Assembly (NCBI RefSeq): GCF_000759535.1
Contig: NZ_CP009455.1
Span: 186,001-250,000, forward strand
Direction of reading: 5' to 3'
From: Pseudomonas cremoricolorata
Lineage (GTDB): Bacteria; Pseudomonadota; Gammaproteobacteria; Pseudomonadales; Pseudomonadaceae
Length of the DNA: 64,000 bases
Under the pieces are notes generated by a model. It was not told the origin of the DNA and searched no databases. It saw only the letters and a list, made by a program, of their open reading frames with translations. Positions 9,799-18,550 of the stretch are shown here, piece by piece. How positions within the stretch are numbered: position 1 is the stretch's first letter; each line of letters opens with the position of its first letter. A program made the position numbers and the translations under genes.

Positions 9799-12700
9799 AT
9801 GGACTATCAACCACAACACCCCGAATACCCTGCCCCTGGCGAGCCCTTCTCTCCAGAGCCCGCCAGCCATCCTGATCGTGTCTTGTCGCCCGGCGAATAC
9901 GACCTGCTGTCGATCATCCCTGCCACGCCAGAAGAAGACGAGGACATCCTGCTCTCGATCAGCCAGGCATTCGAACGTGAGCACATCTCGCTGCAAACAC
10001 CCCACCAGTTCGCCGCCCAGACCCTACGCACGCTTCTCGATCAGCACGCTATCGAAGATAGCGCGGATGATTTGATTCTGGCGACGCTGTACATCGACCA
10101 AGTGCATATCAAAGAGTCTCCCTGGAAAGCGCAAGTAGCCCACGCCATGACCTTGCCACAGGCGATGCTGGCCAATTGGCAACAGCGTGGCAGCGGTGAT
10201 GCGCTCGATCATCTCGGGCATCCGATGGCCTGGCGCACGGCCGGTTACCCGATCAGTGAGCTGGTCACGCTGGGACCTGCCGAGCTGGCAGACAGTGAAG
10301 CGTACGATGCGGTGTATCGGCGCACCTCGCCGCAGGTCTATGGCCCAGACAACCAGATCGAGCTCGATCCTGCCACTTTCCAGCGGGCGGTATGGGACGC
10401 TGATCTGCAAGGCAAGTACATCGGTTATCTGCGACGCTTCTGGAGTCAACACGAGAGCATCTACCACCTCATGCTCAAGGGCAATGTCGTGCGGGCCACC
10501 TTGCTCCAGCGCGAGGAGGGCAGTCTCAGTGAGGCCCATGCGCAATTGGTGCTCAACAGCATGATGTTGCACGCAAACACCAGTTGGTCGGGCACTTCGA
10601 TGCGTTATTTCGTCGATAACCCGATGTCTGCGCGGCATCAGGTCAGGCCGTTGCAGATCCATGGCTATACGGCCACGGACATCATCAGCTTTCAAAAGCA
10701 GGGTGAAGACGCTGTCGTGCTGTACATCCCTGGCAATGCCTCCCCACTGCACGGCTTCGCGTCTGTGCAAGAGCTGCGTGAGTGGATCGGCCACACCTGT
10801 CGCGACCCGCGCAAGCGCGCCGTGCTGGCCAGCCACTTCAGTCGCAAGGATCGTCGCGACGGAGTCTTCTACAGCGGTGTAGACACCGCGCTACGGGGCC
10901 TGGGTGCATATCCCGAGCGGCTCGACGACACTACCGGGCTATGGTCGCTCAGCAGCACCATCAACCTGGCAGCATCGCTCTACCCTTACACGTTCTCGCG
11001 TGTCCGTGACGCCATCAAGAGCCGTCTTTACAGCGATGCAGACTACGACATCACCACTCAGGCCGACTACCAGCGCAAGCAGGTGGCGTATGGCCTTGGG
11101 ACCGCGACCAACGTTGTCGGCGCCATCGCCCTGGTGGTGCCGGCTCTGGATACCGTAGCCGCAGCACTGGGTGTAGCCCTGCTCGCGGTAGGTGCAGGTC
11201 AGATGATCGCCGCCAAGGACGCCACCGAGGTCGTTCAGGGCGGGCAACGTCTGGCCTTCGGTTTGCTCAATGCGCTACCGCTGGTCGGCAAGGCCAGTCA
11301 ACTGCTGGCGGTCAGAGAAACCTTGCAAGGTGCAGCGCTGGAAGCGGCCGACATCGCCGAGGCCGCCGGACAACGCGAACTGCTGCAAGCCAGCGACATT
11401 TCCCCCCAGGCAGACGCCGGCGCACGCTGGCCACTGATCGCCGAGTTCCAGACCCAGCGGCCTGTACTGGACAGCCTTGCCCCTGAACTGAGGGCGCGTC
11501 TGGCAGAACTCAGGGTGACACGTGAGGTACATGTCAGCGGTGGCGGTAAAGGCGTCTTCGTCGACGACGGCAAGCTCTACATCAACCTGCGCAAGGATGT
11601 GTACCGTGTGCAGTGGCTCGAACACGAACAGCAACTGCGTATCTGTGCCGAGGATGATTCGGCCGCGCACGGGCCGTTCATCACAGCGCTGGAAAACGGC
11701 TACTGGGATATCAATCTGCGCTTCGGACTACGCGGTGGTGCCTCTGCCCGGGAACTGCCCGTGCAAGACCTGCCGGTGCAGCATGTCGATGACATCCAGC
11801 GCCAACCGTTGCTGCCGCGCATCGAGACCACGTTGGCGCTCGATGACATCAGCGAACAAAGCGATGGTTATGGCGCTACCGTGCAATTGACCCGTCGTCA
11901 GGCGCAAGGGCTGGAGATCGATCAGCGAATTGTCGAGATGCCCGTGTGGTACGACGCCGATGCTGCAGCCTGGCGTCTGTACTTCCAGGACCTGTATCTG
12001 TGGCGGGAAAAGCTGCCGCTGCGCGACAAAGTCCGCTGGCGGGCAGGAAGCGCCGAGCAGTACGAGCAAGTACGCGAACACTTGCCGGCCGAGACCCTGT
12101 TCGCAGACTACCGCTTCCCTGACCTGCCGCAGCTGCCGCAGTCGATCGAGCCCATTGCACGTGAAGTGCACATGATCTGGGTCGGTGACAAGCCTGTACC
12201 GCACAAGATCGCCTGGAAGCTGCGCAAGAACCTCGACAAGGGAGGCTACCGCTTCATCATGCACTTGGACAATGATCCAGGCGTGCTGGAAACCAATCGT
12301 GCGTTGTGCGAGTCGCTGGGGATCGAGGTGCAAGACCTGCGCGAGCAAGATTTTTTCACCCGTTTCAATGAAAACGATGAGGGACAGGGCTACCGGTATT
12401 TTCGGAATCCGCAAAGCCCAGCGCGCAACTATGCAGCCGCAGCGGATTTTCTGCGCTACCGGCTGATCGAGGAATACGGTGGGTTGTACATGGACGTCGA
12501 CGACGAGTTGGTCAAGCTACCGGTCACGCCGCTGAATGCAGCGCCGCATGATGTCTTGCTGGGGGGCTGCTACAAGATGCCGTGGAGCGGCAAGGTCCGG
12601 GTGGGCAATTCGCACTTCGCCAGCCACCCTGGCAACCCGGTGCTCAAGCGCATGTTGCAAACGGCCAACGAACGCTTCCAGCTGTTACCCGAGGCGTTTC

Positions 12701-12975
12701 TGGTCACACCCCGGCCTGTGCAAGAGGGCCAGGAGCTGAATGCGCACATGCAGGTGATTTCGTCGCTGGCGGGGCCGGACGCCTTCCATCAACTGCTGGA
12801 AACCACGCGACCTGACTACCTGTCGTTGATCGACTATGTGGAGGGTCATTCGGCTGTCCGCTCTGAGGCCTACGACGCATTGCACCGAGAGACCCTCGAT
12901 CACTACTTTCCCTTCAGGTTGAACGGCCCGGCAGCGATCATGCCTGGCAGCGCCCACTCGTGGATCAGCCACTGA
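9799..12975 (+). CDS. Toxin-like protein: DUF6543-type N-terminus plus TcdA/TcdB-type glycosyltransferase
   Basis: A 1058-residue protein from the ATG at 9799; upstream ATG (9745) and TTG (9739) starts are possible, and no start has a strong ribosome binding site. Residues about 150-370 carry dermonecrotic-toxin-type (DUF6543) hallmarks, including VYRRTSPQVYG (from about 171) and LYIPGNASPLHGF. A hydrophobic helical segment (about 430-472) could insert into membranes. Residues about 787-1050 form a GT-A glycosyltransferase like the catalytic domain of clostridial TcdA/TcdB. It shows MIWVGDKPVP with the nucleotide-stacking Trp, D883 and R886 in ADFLRYRLIEEYGG, and the metal-binding DVDD at 899-902. 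No signal peptide, Cys protease domain or repeat region is seen. Target and delivery route are unknown; glycosylation of a host or competitor protein is inferred. Confidence 0.85.
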   Translation: MDYQPQHPEYPAPGEPFSPEPASHPDRVLSPGEYDLLSIIPATPEEDEDILLSISQAFEREHISLQTPHQFAAQTLRTLLDQHAIEDSADDLILATLYIDQVHIKESPWKAQVAHAMTLPQAMLANWQQRGSGDALDHLGHPMAWRTAGYPISELVTLGPAELADSEAYDAVYRRTSPQVYGPDNQIELDPATFQRAVWDADLQGKYIGYLRRFWSQHESIYHLMLKGNVVRATLLQREEGSLSEAHAQLVLNSMMLHANTSWSGTSMRYFVDNPMSARHQVRPLQIHGYTATDIISFQKQGEDAVVLYIPGNASPLHGFASVQELREWIGHTCRDPRKRAVLASHFSRKDRRDGVFYSGVDTALRGLGAYPERLDDTTGLWSLSSTINLAASLYPYTFSRVRDAIKSRLYSDADYDITTQADYQRKQVAYGLGTATNVVGAIALVVPALDTVAAALGVALLAVGAGQMIAAKDATEVVQGGQRLAFGLLNALPLVGKASQLLAVRETLQGAALEAADIAEAAGQRELLQASDISPQADAGARWPLIAEFQTQRPVLDSLAPELRARLAELRVTREVHVSGGGKGVFVDDGKLYINLRKDVYRVQWLEHEQQLRICAEDDSAAHGPFITALENGYWDINLRFGLRGGASARELPVQDLPVQHVDDIQRQPLLPRIETTLALDDISEQSDGYGATVQLTRRQAQGLEIDQRIVEMPVWYDADAAAWRLYFQDLYLWREKLPLRDKVRWRAGSAEQYEQVREHLPAETLFADYRFPDLPQLPQSIEPIAREVHMIWVGDKPVPHKIAWKLRKNLDKGGYRFIMHLDNDPGVLETNRALCESLGIEVQDLREQDFFTRFNENDEGQGYRYFRNPQSPARNYAAAADFLRYRLIEEYGGLYMDVDDELVKLPVTPLNAAPHDVLLGGCYKMPWSGKVRVGNSHFASHPGNPVLKRMLQTANERFQLLPEAFLVTPRPVQEGQELNAHMQVISSLAGPDAFHQLLETTRPDYLSLIDYVEGHSAVRSEAYDALHRETLDHYFPFRLNGPAAIMPGSAHSWISH

Positions 12976-13033
12976 TCAGCTGATCCCCACGCACGCCACG
13001 GCAGAGTTCAGGTGCTCTGCCATGGCACAGGCT

Positions 13034-13345
13034 TCAGAGCGGGTCCTGCACGCAGCGCACCGCACGCTTGCGGTTGTCCACCAGTACGCCGGTCAGACCT
13101 TTCTGCTGGGTATCGAACAGCACCAGCACACCCTCGATGCAATGGGCGACCTGTTCGGCTGGGGCCAGCGAGACTTTGTAGTCCTCGCCGGGCACGGTCT
13201 TGAGCATGGTGTAGTCCTGCAGCAGCAAGGCATCTTCAGGTTTGGCGAAATGCAGGTAGCCGTAGTACCAGAGCGCACCGACGGTGACGAAGATGCTCGC
13301 CAGGCCAGTCAGGATCAGCGGGATGGCGTTGCGTTCTTCGCTCAT
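13034..13345 (-). CDS. Small single-pass membrane protein
   Basis: A 103-residue protein with one membrane helix at about residues 8-30 (IPLILTGLASIFVTVGALWY) and a soluble C-terminal part containing two cysteines. Its ATG overlaps the stop of the upstream hydrolase gene by 4 bases, indicating translational coupling. I do not recognise a domain; it may be an accessory to the lipoprotein hydrolase. Confidence 0.75.
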   Translation of the reverse strand: MSEERNAIPLILTGLASIFVTVGALWYYGYLHFAKPEDALLLQDYTMLKTVPGEDYKVSLAPAEQVAHCIEGVLVLFDTQQKGLTGVLVDNRKRAVRCVQDPL

Positions 13346-14265
13346 TGCGGGGCTTTCTCGTCGGGGTAGTTGGGCACTTCGGCCAGACGCCGCAGGCCGT
13401 TGAAATGCGTGGGGTCGTCCATGAAACGCAGCATCACCTGGCGCCAGTTGGGGTCGGCAAAGGTCTGCACATGGCCGCCTCGGGTCAACTGCAGCACGCG
13501 TGGGGGCGGCGCGTGCTGGTACAGGCGGATGCCGTTGTCCAGCGGCACCAGGTTGTCGTCGATGCTGTGGAAAAACAGTTTGGGCGGGCTGTCGAGGCGT
13601 TCAATGGAACGGATCGCGCTGTCGCCGTCAGGCACCAGCCAGGCCAGTGGCACCTGCAACGGCCAGGTCAGCCAGGAGGTGCCGAGGGCGTAGCGGCCGA
13701 CATCGCGGTAACTGGCCGGTACGCCATCGAAAATCAGCGCCGTAAAACGCCGGCGCTGCTCGGGGTGTTGCGCCAGGTAGTGAATCGCCAGAGCGCCGCC
13801 CAGGCTTTGGCCGAGCAAGAACCGTGGCGTGCCGCGTACTTCAGGTGCCTGGTCGAGCCAATCGAATGCCGCCGCCAAGTCCTGATACACCGCCGGCAGG
13901 CTTGGTGTGCCCTGCGAAAGGCCATAGCCGCGGTAGTCGAGCATCAGCACCTGATAGCCCTGTTCGGGCAGCCAGTAACTGCCGCCCAGGTGGCCCGCCA
14001 GGTTGCCGCCATTGCCATGCAGGTGCAGCACCGTACCCTTGACCGCAACCCCCTGTTTTGCCGGCAGCCACCAACCATGCAGTTTCACGCCATCGGCGGT
14101 GGTCAAGCTCACATCACGCCAGGCGATGCTGGCCCGCTCGGGGGTGAACGGCTGGCCTGGCTCGGGGTAGAACAGCAGGCTGCTGCAACCGGCCGAGAGT
14201 AGCAGGGCGCCGGCGACGAGCAGACCGCGCAGGCGCTTAGAGAATGTTGGCGTAGTCGGCTTCAA
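13342..14265 (-). CDS. Alpha/beta hydrolase lipoprotein
   Basis: A 307-residue alpha/beta hydrolase with a lipoprotein signal (SAGC, Cys27), so an envelope-anchored serine hydrolase. The oxyanion region is HGNGG (83-87). The nucleophile elbow is GQSLGG (Ser154), with acid candidates D246/D247 and His275 completing the triad. The only start that keeps the signal peptide is a TTG at 14265, which overlaps the upstream gene by 29 bases. Substrate unknown; the family includes esterases and thioesterases. Confidence 0.85.
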   Translation of the reverse strand: MKPTTPTFSKRLRGLLVAGALLLSAGCSSLLFYPEPGQPFTPERASIAWRDVSLTTADGVKLHGWWLPAKQGVAVKGTVLHLHGNGGNLAGHLGGSYWLPEQGYQVLMLDYRGYGLSQGTPSLPAVYQDLAAAFDWLDQAPEVRGTPRFLLGQSLGGALAIHYLAQHPEQRRRFTALIFDGVPASYRDVGRYALGTSWLTWPLQVPLAWLVPDGDSAIRSIERLDSPPKLFFHSIDDNLVPLDNGIRLYQHAPPPRVLQLTRGGHVQTFADPNWRQVMLRFMDDPTHFNGLRRLAEVPNYPDEKAPQ

Positions 14266-15514
14266 TGCGGTCGAGGCTCAGGTGGTTGAGGAAGTTGGAG
14301 AAGCACATCCAGGCCGACAACGCATTGAGGTCGCGGAATTGCTCGGGCAAGTACTTGGGTGGCTCGACCAGGCCCTCTTCGACCAGTTGGCGCAAGGTGC
14401 GCATGTCTTCCAGGGTGGTCTTGCCGCAGAACAACAGCGGTATCTGCTCCAGCTTGCCCTTCTTCACGGCCAACTGAATGTAGTTGTAAACCATGATGAA
14501 ACCCTTGAGATAGGACAAATCCTTGGTGAACGGCAGGCCGTTGGGCACCGAGCCACGGAACACCCGGCTGGCATTGCTATAGCTGTTGCCCAGGTCGAAG
14601 CCCTGCTCGCGGAAGAAGGCATAGACCTGCATGAAGTCGGCGCCCTCCTCGACCATGTGGATGGCGCGGGTGCGGTTGGTCAGCTTGCGCAGGCGGCTGG
14701 GGTAGGAGGCGAAGGCGATGACTTCCATCAGAATGGCCAGGCCTTCCTGGGTCACCGTCGAAGAAGGCGGACCCTTGGCAAGGAAGGTGCAGATCGGCTG
14801 ATTGAGGCCGTTGAGTGTGGTGCCGACGTGCACCAGCCCTTCGTGGACCTCCAGCGCACGCACGTCGCGGCTGTTGAAGCGAGCATCGGCGCGCACCTTG
14901 ATGTAATCGGCGCCGGCTGCTGCATCGGCGACGATGCCATCGGACTCGAACACGCGGATGGTGCCCTCGGCCTCACCGAACACCGTATTGAGGCGCCGCT
15001 GGAGAATCTCCACTGCCTGTTTGGCACTCAGGTCCTTGGCTTCGTCCTTCAGATCACCGCGACCATCGATGTTGTCCAGGTAGTTCGACAGCATCAAGCC
15101 CAGGTCCGCCAGGGTCGGATCACCGGCGTGGAAGGCATCGGATGCGGCGCCGTACAGCTCCTGGGAAATCAGCCCGAAATCCTCGGTGCCCCGCGCTTCG
15201 AGCATGCGCACCACCATGCGGTATTCCTTGCACATGCGCCGCATGATCTGCCCGACCGGGTTGAACTGCCCCAGACGCCGGGTGATGTCACGCTCGATGG
15301 CCTGGAACTCGGCCTTCACCGCGCTGGAGTCAAACCCCAGCGGGCGGTTCTGGTAGTAGGCACGGTCGACGGCCGGAGGCGCCTTGCCCTTGGCGTCGAG
15401 GAAGGCCTGCTTGATGCTGTCGTCCCACTTCACCGCATCGAGCACACGAATCGGTGTCTGCGCGGCGACGATGCGGTCGGACAGCGCACGAATGGTCTGC
15501 TGGTATTCGTCCAT
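14237..15514 (-). CDS. QEGLA-motif protein, DUF1704 (MATCAP-like metallopeptidase family)
   Basis: A 425-residue protein usually annotated as flavohemoglobin expression-modulating QEGLA motif protein. The zinc-peptidase-like HEGLVH (H224, E225, H229) fits HExxxH, and the family signature QEGLA follows at about 256-260, supplying a further acidic ligand. The family (DUF1704) includes the eukaryotic tubulin C-terminal tyrosine carboxypeptidases MATCAP/KIAA0895. A carboxypeptidase activity in bacteria is inferred. It lies in one direction with a lipoprotein gene upstream and the hydrolase gene downstream. Confidence 0.85.
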   Translation of the reverse strand: MDEYQQTIRALSDRIVAAQTPIRVLDAVKWDDSIKQAFLDAKGKAPPAVDRAYYQNRPLGFDSSAVKAEFQAIERDITRRLGQFNPVGQIMRRMCKEYRMVVRMLEARGTEDFGLISQELYGAASDAFHAGDPTLADLGLMLSNYLDNIDGRGDLKDEAKDLSAKQAVEILQRRLNTVFGEAEGTIRVFESDGIVADAAAGADYIKVRADARFNSRDVRALEVHEGLVHVGTTLNGLNQPICTFLAKGPPSSTVTQEGLAILMEVIAFASYPSRLRKLTNRTRAIHMVEEGADFMQVYAFFREQGFDLGNSYSNASRVFRGSVPNGLPFTKDLSYLKGFIMVYNYIQLAVKKGKLEQIPLLFCGKTTLEDMRTLRQLVEEGLVEPPKYLPEQFRDLNALSAWMCFSNFLNHLSLDRIEADYANIL

Positions 15515-15538
15515 CGAGGACTCCTTGAAGCGCCGGAA

Positions 15539-16084
15539 TCACTGCCCCGTGCGCTGAAAACGGGCGGCCTCGACGAACAGGTCGGTGTTGGCCGAATCAT
15601 CCAGATAAGCCTGGACCTGGGCAATCGGACTGTCGATGCGCATGCCCGGGCCGTCGTCTGCGACGGCCTCGAGGGCATGGCCCTTGAGCTCACCGGCCGC
15701 GACTGCCTGCCTGATCTGCTCGACATCCAGACTGTAGATCACCAGCTCACGCTGCCCCACCAGGTCGAAGCCTGCCACGGTGAAACCTGAACCGAAGGCT
15801 GCCGGGACGGGTGCCGAGAGGTACCAGCGGTTACCGCGCTGCACCACCGTGAAACGATGACGCTGGGCCGCCCTGCCCTGGGCCTGGGTGGTGGCGGTGT
15901 AGGCGCCGGCCTTGTCCTGGCTGATGTTCAGGGTCAGCGATTCACCCCAGGCATCCTGGCTGCGCCACTGTCCGAGCAGCCCCTTGGGCGCGCTGTCGGC
16001 GCCCGGCAAGGGTTCGTCGAAGGTCACCAGACAACCGCCCAACAACAGAAATGACAGGGCCAACAGCGCACGCCAGGGGTTCAT
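15539..16084 (-). CDS. Hypothetical lipoprotein
   Basis: A 181-residue protein with a clear lipoprotein signal (LLLGGC, Cys18). The mature part contains LLGQWRSQDAWGESLTLNI, which resembles a small beta-barrel ligand-binding or lipocalin-like domain. No catalytic motif is visible. It starts the minus-strand cluster that runs through the QEGLA protein and the hydrolase. I do not recognise the family with confidence. Confidence 0.75.
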   Translation of the reverse strand: MNPWRALLALSFLLLGGCLVTFDEPLPGADSAPKGLLGQWRSQDAWGESLTLNISQDKAGAYTATTQAQGRAAQRHRFTVVQRGNRWYLSAPVPAAFGSGFTVAGFDLVGQRELVIYSLDVEQIRQAVAAGELKGHALEAVADDGPGMRIDSPIAQVQAYLDDSANTDLFVEAARFQRTGQ

Positions 16085-16111
16085 CGGCTTCTCCAGAAAG
16101 AGGGTCGCGTC

Positions 16112-16828
16112 TTAGCCAGCTGCCAGCACCAGATGCAGGTAACGGCTGAGGATCGCGAGCATTTGCCCATCGTCAGGCGTATCGGCCTGACGCAGCAGGC
16201 CCTGATACTCCATCTGCTCGATGATCGCCGTCAACACCAGGGCGTCCTGCTCGGGCTGCGGCGAGCCGATCACCTCGAGCATCTGTCGCGCACCGTGCAG
16301 CAAAATTTGCTCATGGGCGCACACCAGTTCGGCCAGGCGCGGGCACAGCAGCGCTTCCTGGCGGAACGCCTGCTCGGCGATGAGAAAATCACGCCGATTG
16401 AGCAACTGGCGACTGACATAGTCGGCGGTCATCTGCGCGATCTCGTCGGCCAGCCGTGCCCGCGCGGCGAGGCTGCCGTCACCGCGGGCGATCAGCTCAC
16501 GCAGCACGCCCTCGGTGGTCGCCCACAACTTGGCCATGTAGTCGGCGCTGCGCGCCACGTACTGGGCGAAGGTGTCGGTGAGCAGGTCTTCGATGTCCTT
16601 GAAGTAGTACGTCGTGGCCGACAGCGGAACCTGCGCCTCGGCCGCCACCGCACGGTGACGCACACCCCGCACGCCATCACGCACGACCACGCGCATCGCC
16701 GCATCGAGAATCGCCTGGCGACGCTGCTCGCTGCCCTGGCGGGCGGTCTTGCGACCTTGGTACTGCACGTTTTCAGCGACGGCGCTGGCGATGCCGGCGG
16801 CGCCCTGGGAGACAAGTGTTGGGGGCAC
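16112..16828 (-). CDS. TetR-family transcriptional regulator
   Basis: A 238-residue regulator with the TetR DNA-binding domain at about residues 33-85 (RRQAILDAAMRVVVRDG ... TTYYFKDIEDLL). The C-terminal ligand domain is helical and shows no recognisable ligand specificity. The longest frame starts at a GTG (16828) with GAGG upstream; a shorter GTG start is possible. It may regulate itself or the lipoprotein-QEGLA-hydrolase cluster downstream, an inference from position. Confidence 0.85.
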   Translation of the reverse strand: MPPTLVSQGAAGIASAVAENVQYQGRKTARQGSEQRRQAILDAAMRVVVRDGVRGVRHRAVAAEAQVPLSATTYYFKDIEDLLTDTFAQYVARSADYMAKLWATTEGVLRELIARGDGSLAARARLADEIAQMTADYVSRQLLNRRDFLIAEQAFRQEALLCPRLAELVCAHEQILLHGARQMLEVIGSPQPEQDALVLTAIIEQMEYQGLLRQADTPDDGQMLAILSRYLHLVLAAG

Positions 16829-16850
16829 GGCTCAACCTCAGTAGAGTGGC

Positions 16851-16925
16851 TAGCTGCAAGCTGCAAGCAAAAGCGGATACGCACTCGGCTTTGGCTTACA
16901 GCTTGCCGCTAACCGCTTGCAGCTA
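16851..16925. repeat. Dispersed inverted-repeat element, copy 1
   Basis: An 11-bp perfect inverted repeat, TAGCTGCAAGC at 16851-16861 and GCTTGCAGCTA at 16915-16925, encloses about 53 bases. The left arm and its flank (to AAAAGC) are nearly identical to the element between thrC and hom at 35498-35631. This suggests a repeated extragenic element. Confidence 0.6.
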
Positions 16926-16950
16926 AAAAAGCCGCCCGTAGGGGCGGCTT
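16925..16950 (-). terminator. Rho-independent terminator of lysS
   Basis: GCCGCCC and GGGCGGC form a 7-bp stem (16931-16937 with 16942-16948). On the minus strand a run of six T follows directly. It lies just after the lysS stop. Confidence 0.85.
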
Positions 16951-16955
16951 CTTGC

Positions 16956-18458
16956 TCAGGCCTGTGGACGCATGTGCGGGAACAGGATCACGTCGCGGAT
17001 CGACGGTGAGTTGGTCAGCAGCATCACCAGGCGGTCGATGCCGATACCCTCGCCCGCCGTTGGCGGCATGCCGTATTCCAGCGCCTGGACGAAGTCGGCG
17101 TCGAAGTGCATGGCTTCGTCGTCACCGGCGTCCTTCTCGGCCACCTGGGCCAGGAAGCGTTCGGCCTGGTCTTCAGCGTCGTTGAGCTCGGAGTAGGCGT
17201 TGGCGATCTCGCGGCCGCCGATGAACAGTTCGAAGCGGTCGGTCACCGCCGGGTTGTCGTCGTTGCGACGGGCCAGCGGCGAGACTTCGAACGGGTACTC
17301 GGTGATGAAGTGCGGCTGCTCGAGCTTGTGCTCGACCAGCTCTTCGAAAATCATCACCTGCAACTTGCCCAGGCCTTCATGGCCAAGCACCTTGGCGCCG
17401 GCCTGTTTGGCGATGGCGCGCGCCTTGTCGACATCCTGCAGGTCAGCCGCGGTCAGTTCCGGGTTGTACTTGAGGATCGAGTCGAACACGCTCAGGCGGG
17501 CGAACGGTTCGCCGAAGTGGAACACTTTGTCGCCGTATGGCACGTCGGTGCTGCCCAGTACCAGTTCGGCCAGCTCGCGGAACAGTTCCTCGGTGAGGTC
17601 CATGTTGTCGCGGTAATCGGCGTAGGCCTGGTAGAACTCGAGCATGGTGAACTCGGGGTTGTGCCGGGTCGAGACACCTTCGTTACGGAAGTTGCGGTTG
17701 ATTTCGAAGACCTTCTCGAAGCCACCGACCACCAGACGCTTGAGGTACAGCTCAGGCGCGATGCGCAGGAACATGGCCATGTCCAGGGCATTGTGGTGGG
17801 TTTCGAACGGCTTGGCCGCGGCGCCGCCAGGGATGGTCTGCAGCATCGGTGTCTCGACTTCGAGGAAGTCGCGCTTGGCCAGGAAGCTGCGAATGTGCGA
17901 GATCACCTGCGAGCGCACGCGGAAGGTGTGACGGGTTTCTTCGTTGACCATCAGGTCGACGTAGCGCTGGCGATAGCGCTGCTCGGTATCGGTCAGGCCG
18001 TGGTGCTTGTCGGGCAGCGGGCGCAGCGATTTGGTCAGCAGGCGCACCTGGGTCATCTCGACGTACAGGTCGCCCTTGCCGGAACGGGCCAGGGTGCCTT
18101 CGGCGCTGATGATGTCGCCCAGGTCCCAGGTTTTCACCTCGGCCAGGGTTTCGGCCGGCAGAGTCTTGCGGTTGACGTAGACCTGTATGCGCCCGGTCAT
18201 GTCCTGAATGACCATGAACGAGCCGCGGTTGAGCATGATACGACCGGCAACCTTGACCGGAATCGCTGCAGCTTCCAGGGCTTCCTTGGTCTGGTCGACA
18301 TATTGCTGCTGCAGATCGTTGCAGTAGCTGTCGCGGCGGAAGTCGTTGGGGAAGGCATTGCCCTTGGCGCGCTCGGCGGCAAGCTTGCTCTTGCGCAGGG
18401 CGATCAGGGCGTTTTCTTCTTGCTGCAGGTCGGGGGTTGCGGTGTTCTGGTCGCTCAT
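16956..18458 (-). CDS. lysS: Lysyl-tRNA synthetase, class II
   Basis: Charges tRNA-Lys. The start at 18458 ([16 protein letters not shown]) gives 500 residues, the normal length; upstream open frame is spurious. An N-terminal OB-fold anticodon-binding domain (about 65-170) precedes the class II catalytic core. The core contains [18 protein letters not shown] (motif 2) and the C-terminal [11 protein letters not shown] (motif 3). It is downstream of prfB, the usual prfB-lysS arrangement. Confidence 0.97.
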   Translation of the reverse strand: MSDQNTATPDLQQEENALIALRKSKLAAERAKGNAFPNDFRRDSYCNDLQQQYVDQTKEALEAAAIPVKVAGRIMLNRGSFMVIQDMTGRIQVYVNRKTLPAETLAEVKTWDLGDIISAEGTLARSGKGDLYVEMTQVRLLTKSLRPLPDKHHGLTDTEQRYRQRYVDLMVNEETRHTFRVRSQVISHIRSFLAKRDFLEVETPMLQTIPGGAAAKPFETHHNALDMAMFLRIAPELYLKRLVVGGFEKVFEINRNFRNEGVSTRHNPEFTMLEFYQAYADYRDNMDLTEELFRELAELVLGSTDVPYGDKVFHFGEPFARLSVFDSILKYNPELTAADLQDVDKARAIAKQAGAKVLGHEGLGKLQVMIFEELVEHKLEQPHFITEYPFEVSPLARRNDDNPAVTDRFELFIGGREIANAYSELNDAEDQAERFLAQVAEKDAGDDEAMHFDADFVQALEYGMPPTAGEGIGIDRLVMLLTNSPSIRDVILFPHMRPQA

Positions 18459-18550
18459 GTCGTCAGTCTTTCCATCAGGTATTCGTGGCCCTTGGCGGGC
18501 AAGGCGCGCGAGGCCGGGGGCGACCGGCCTGCGCGGCGGTGGTGTGCGGC

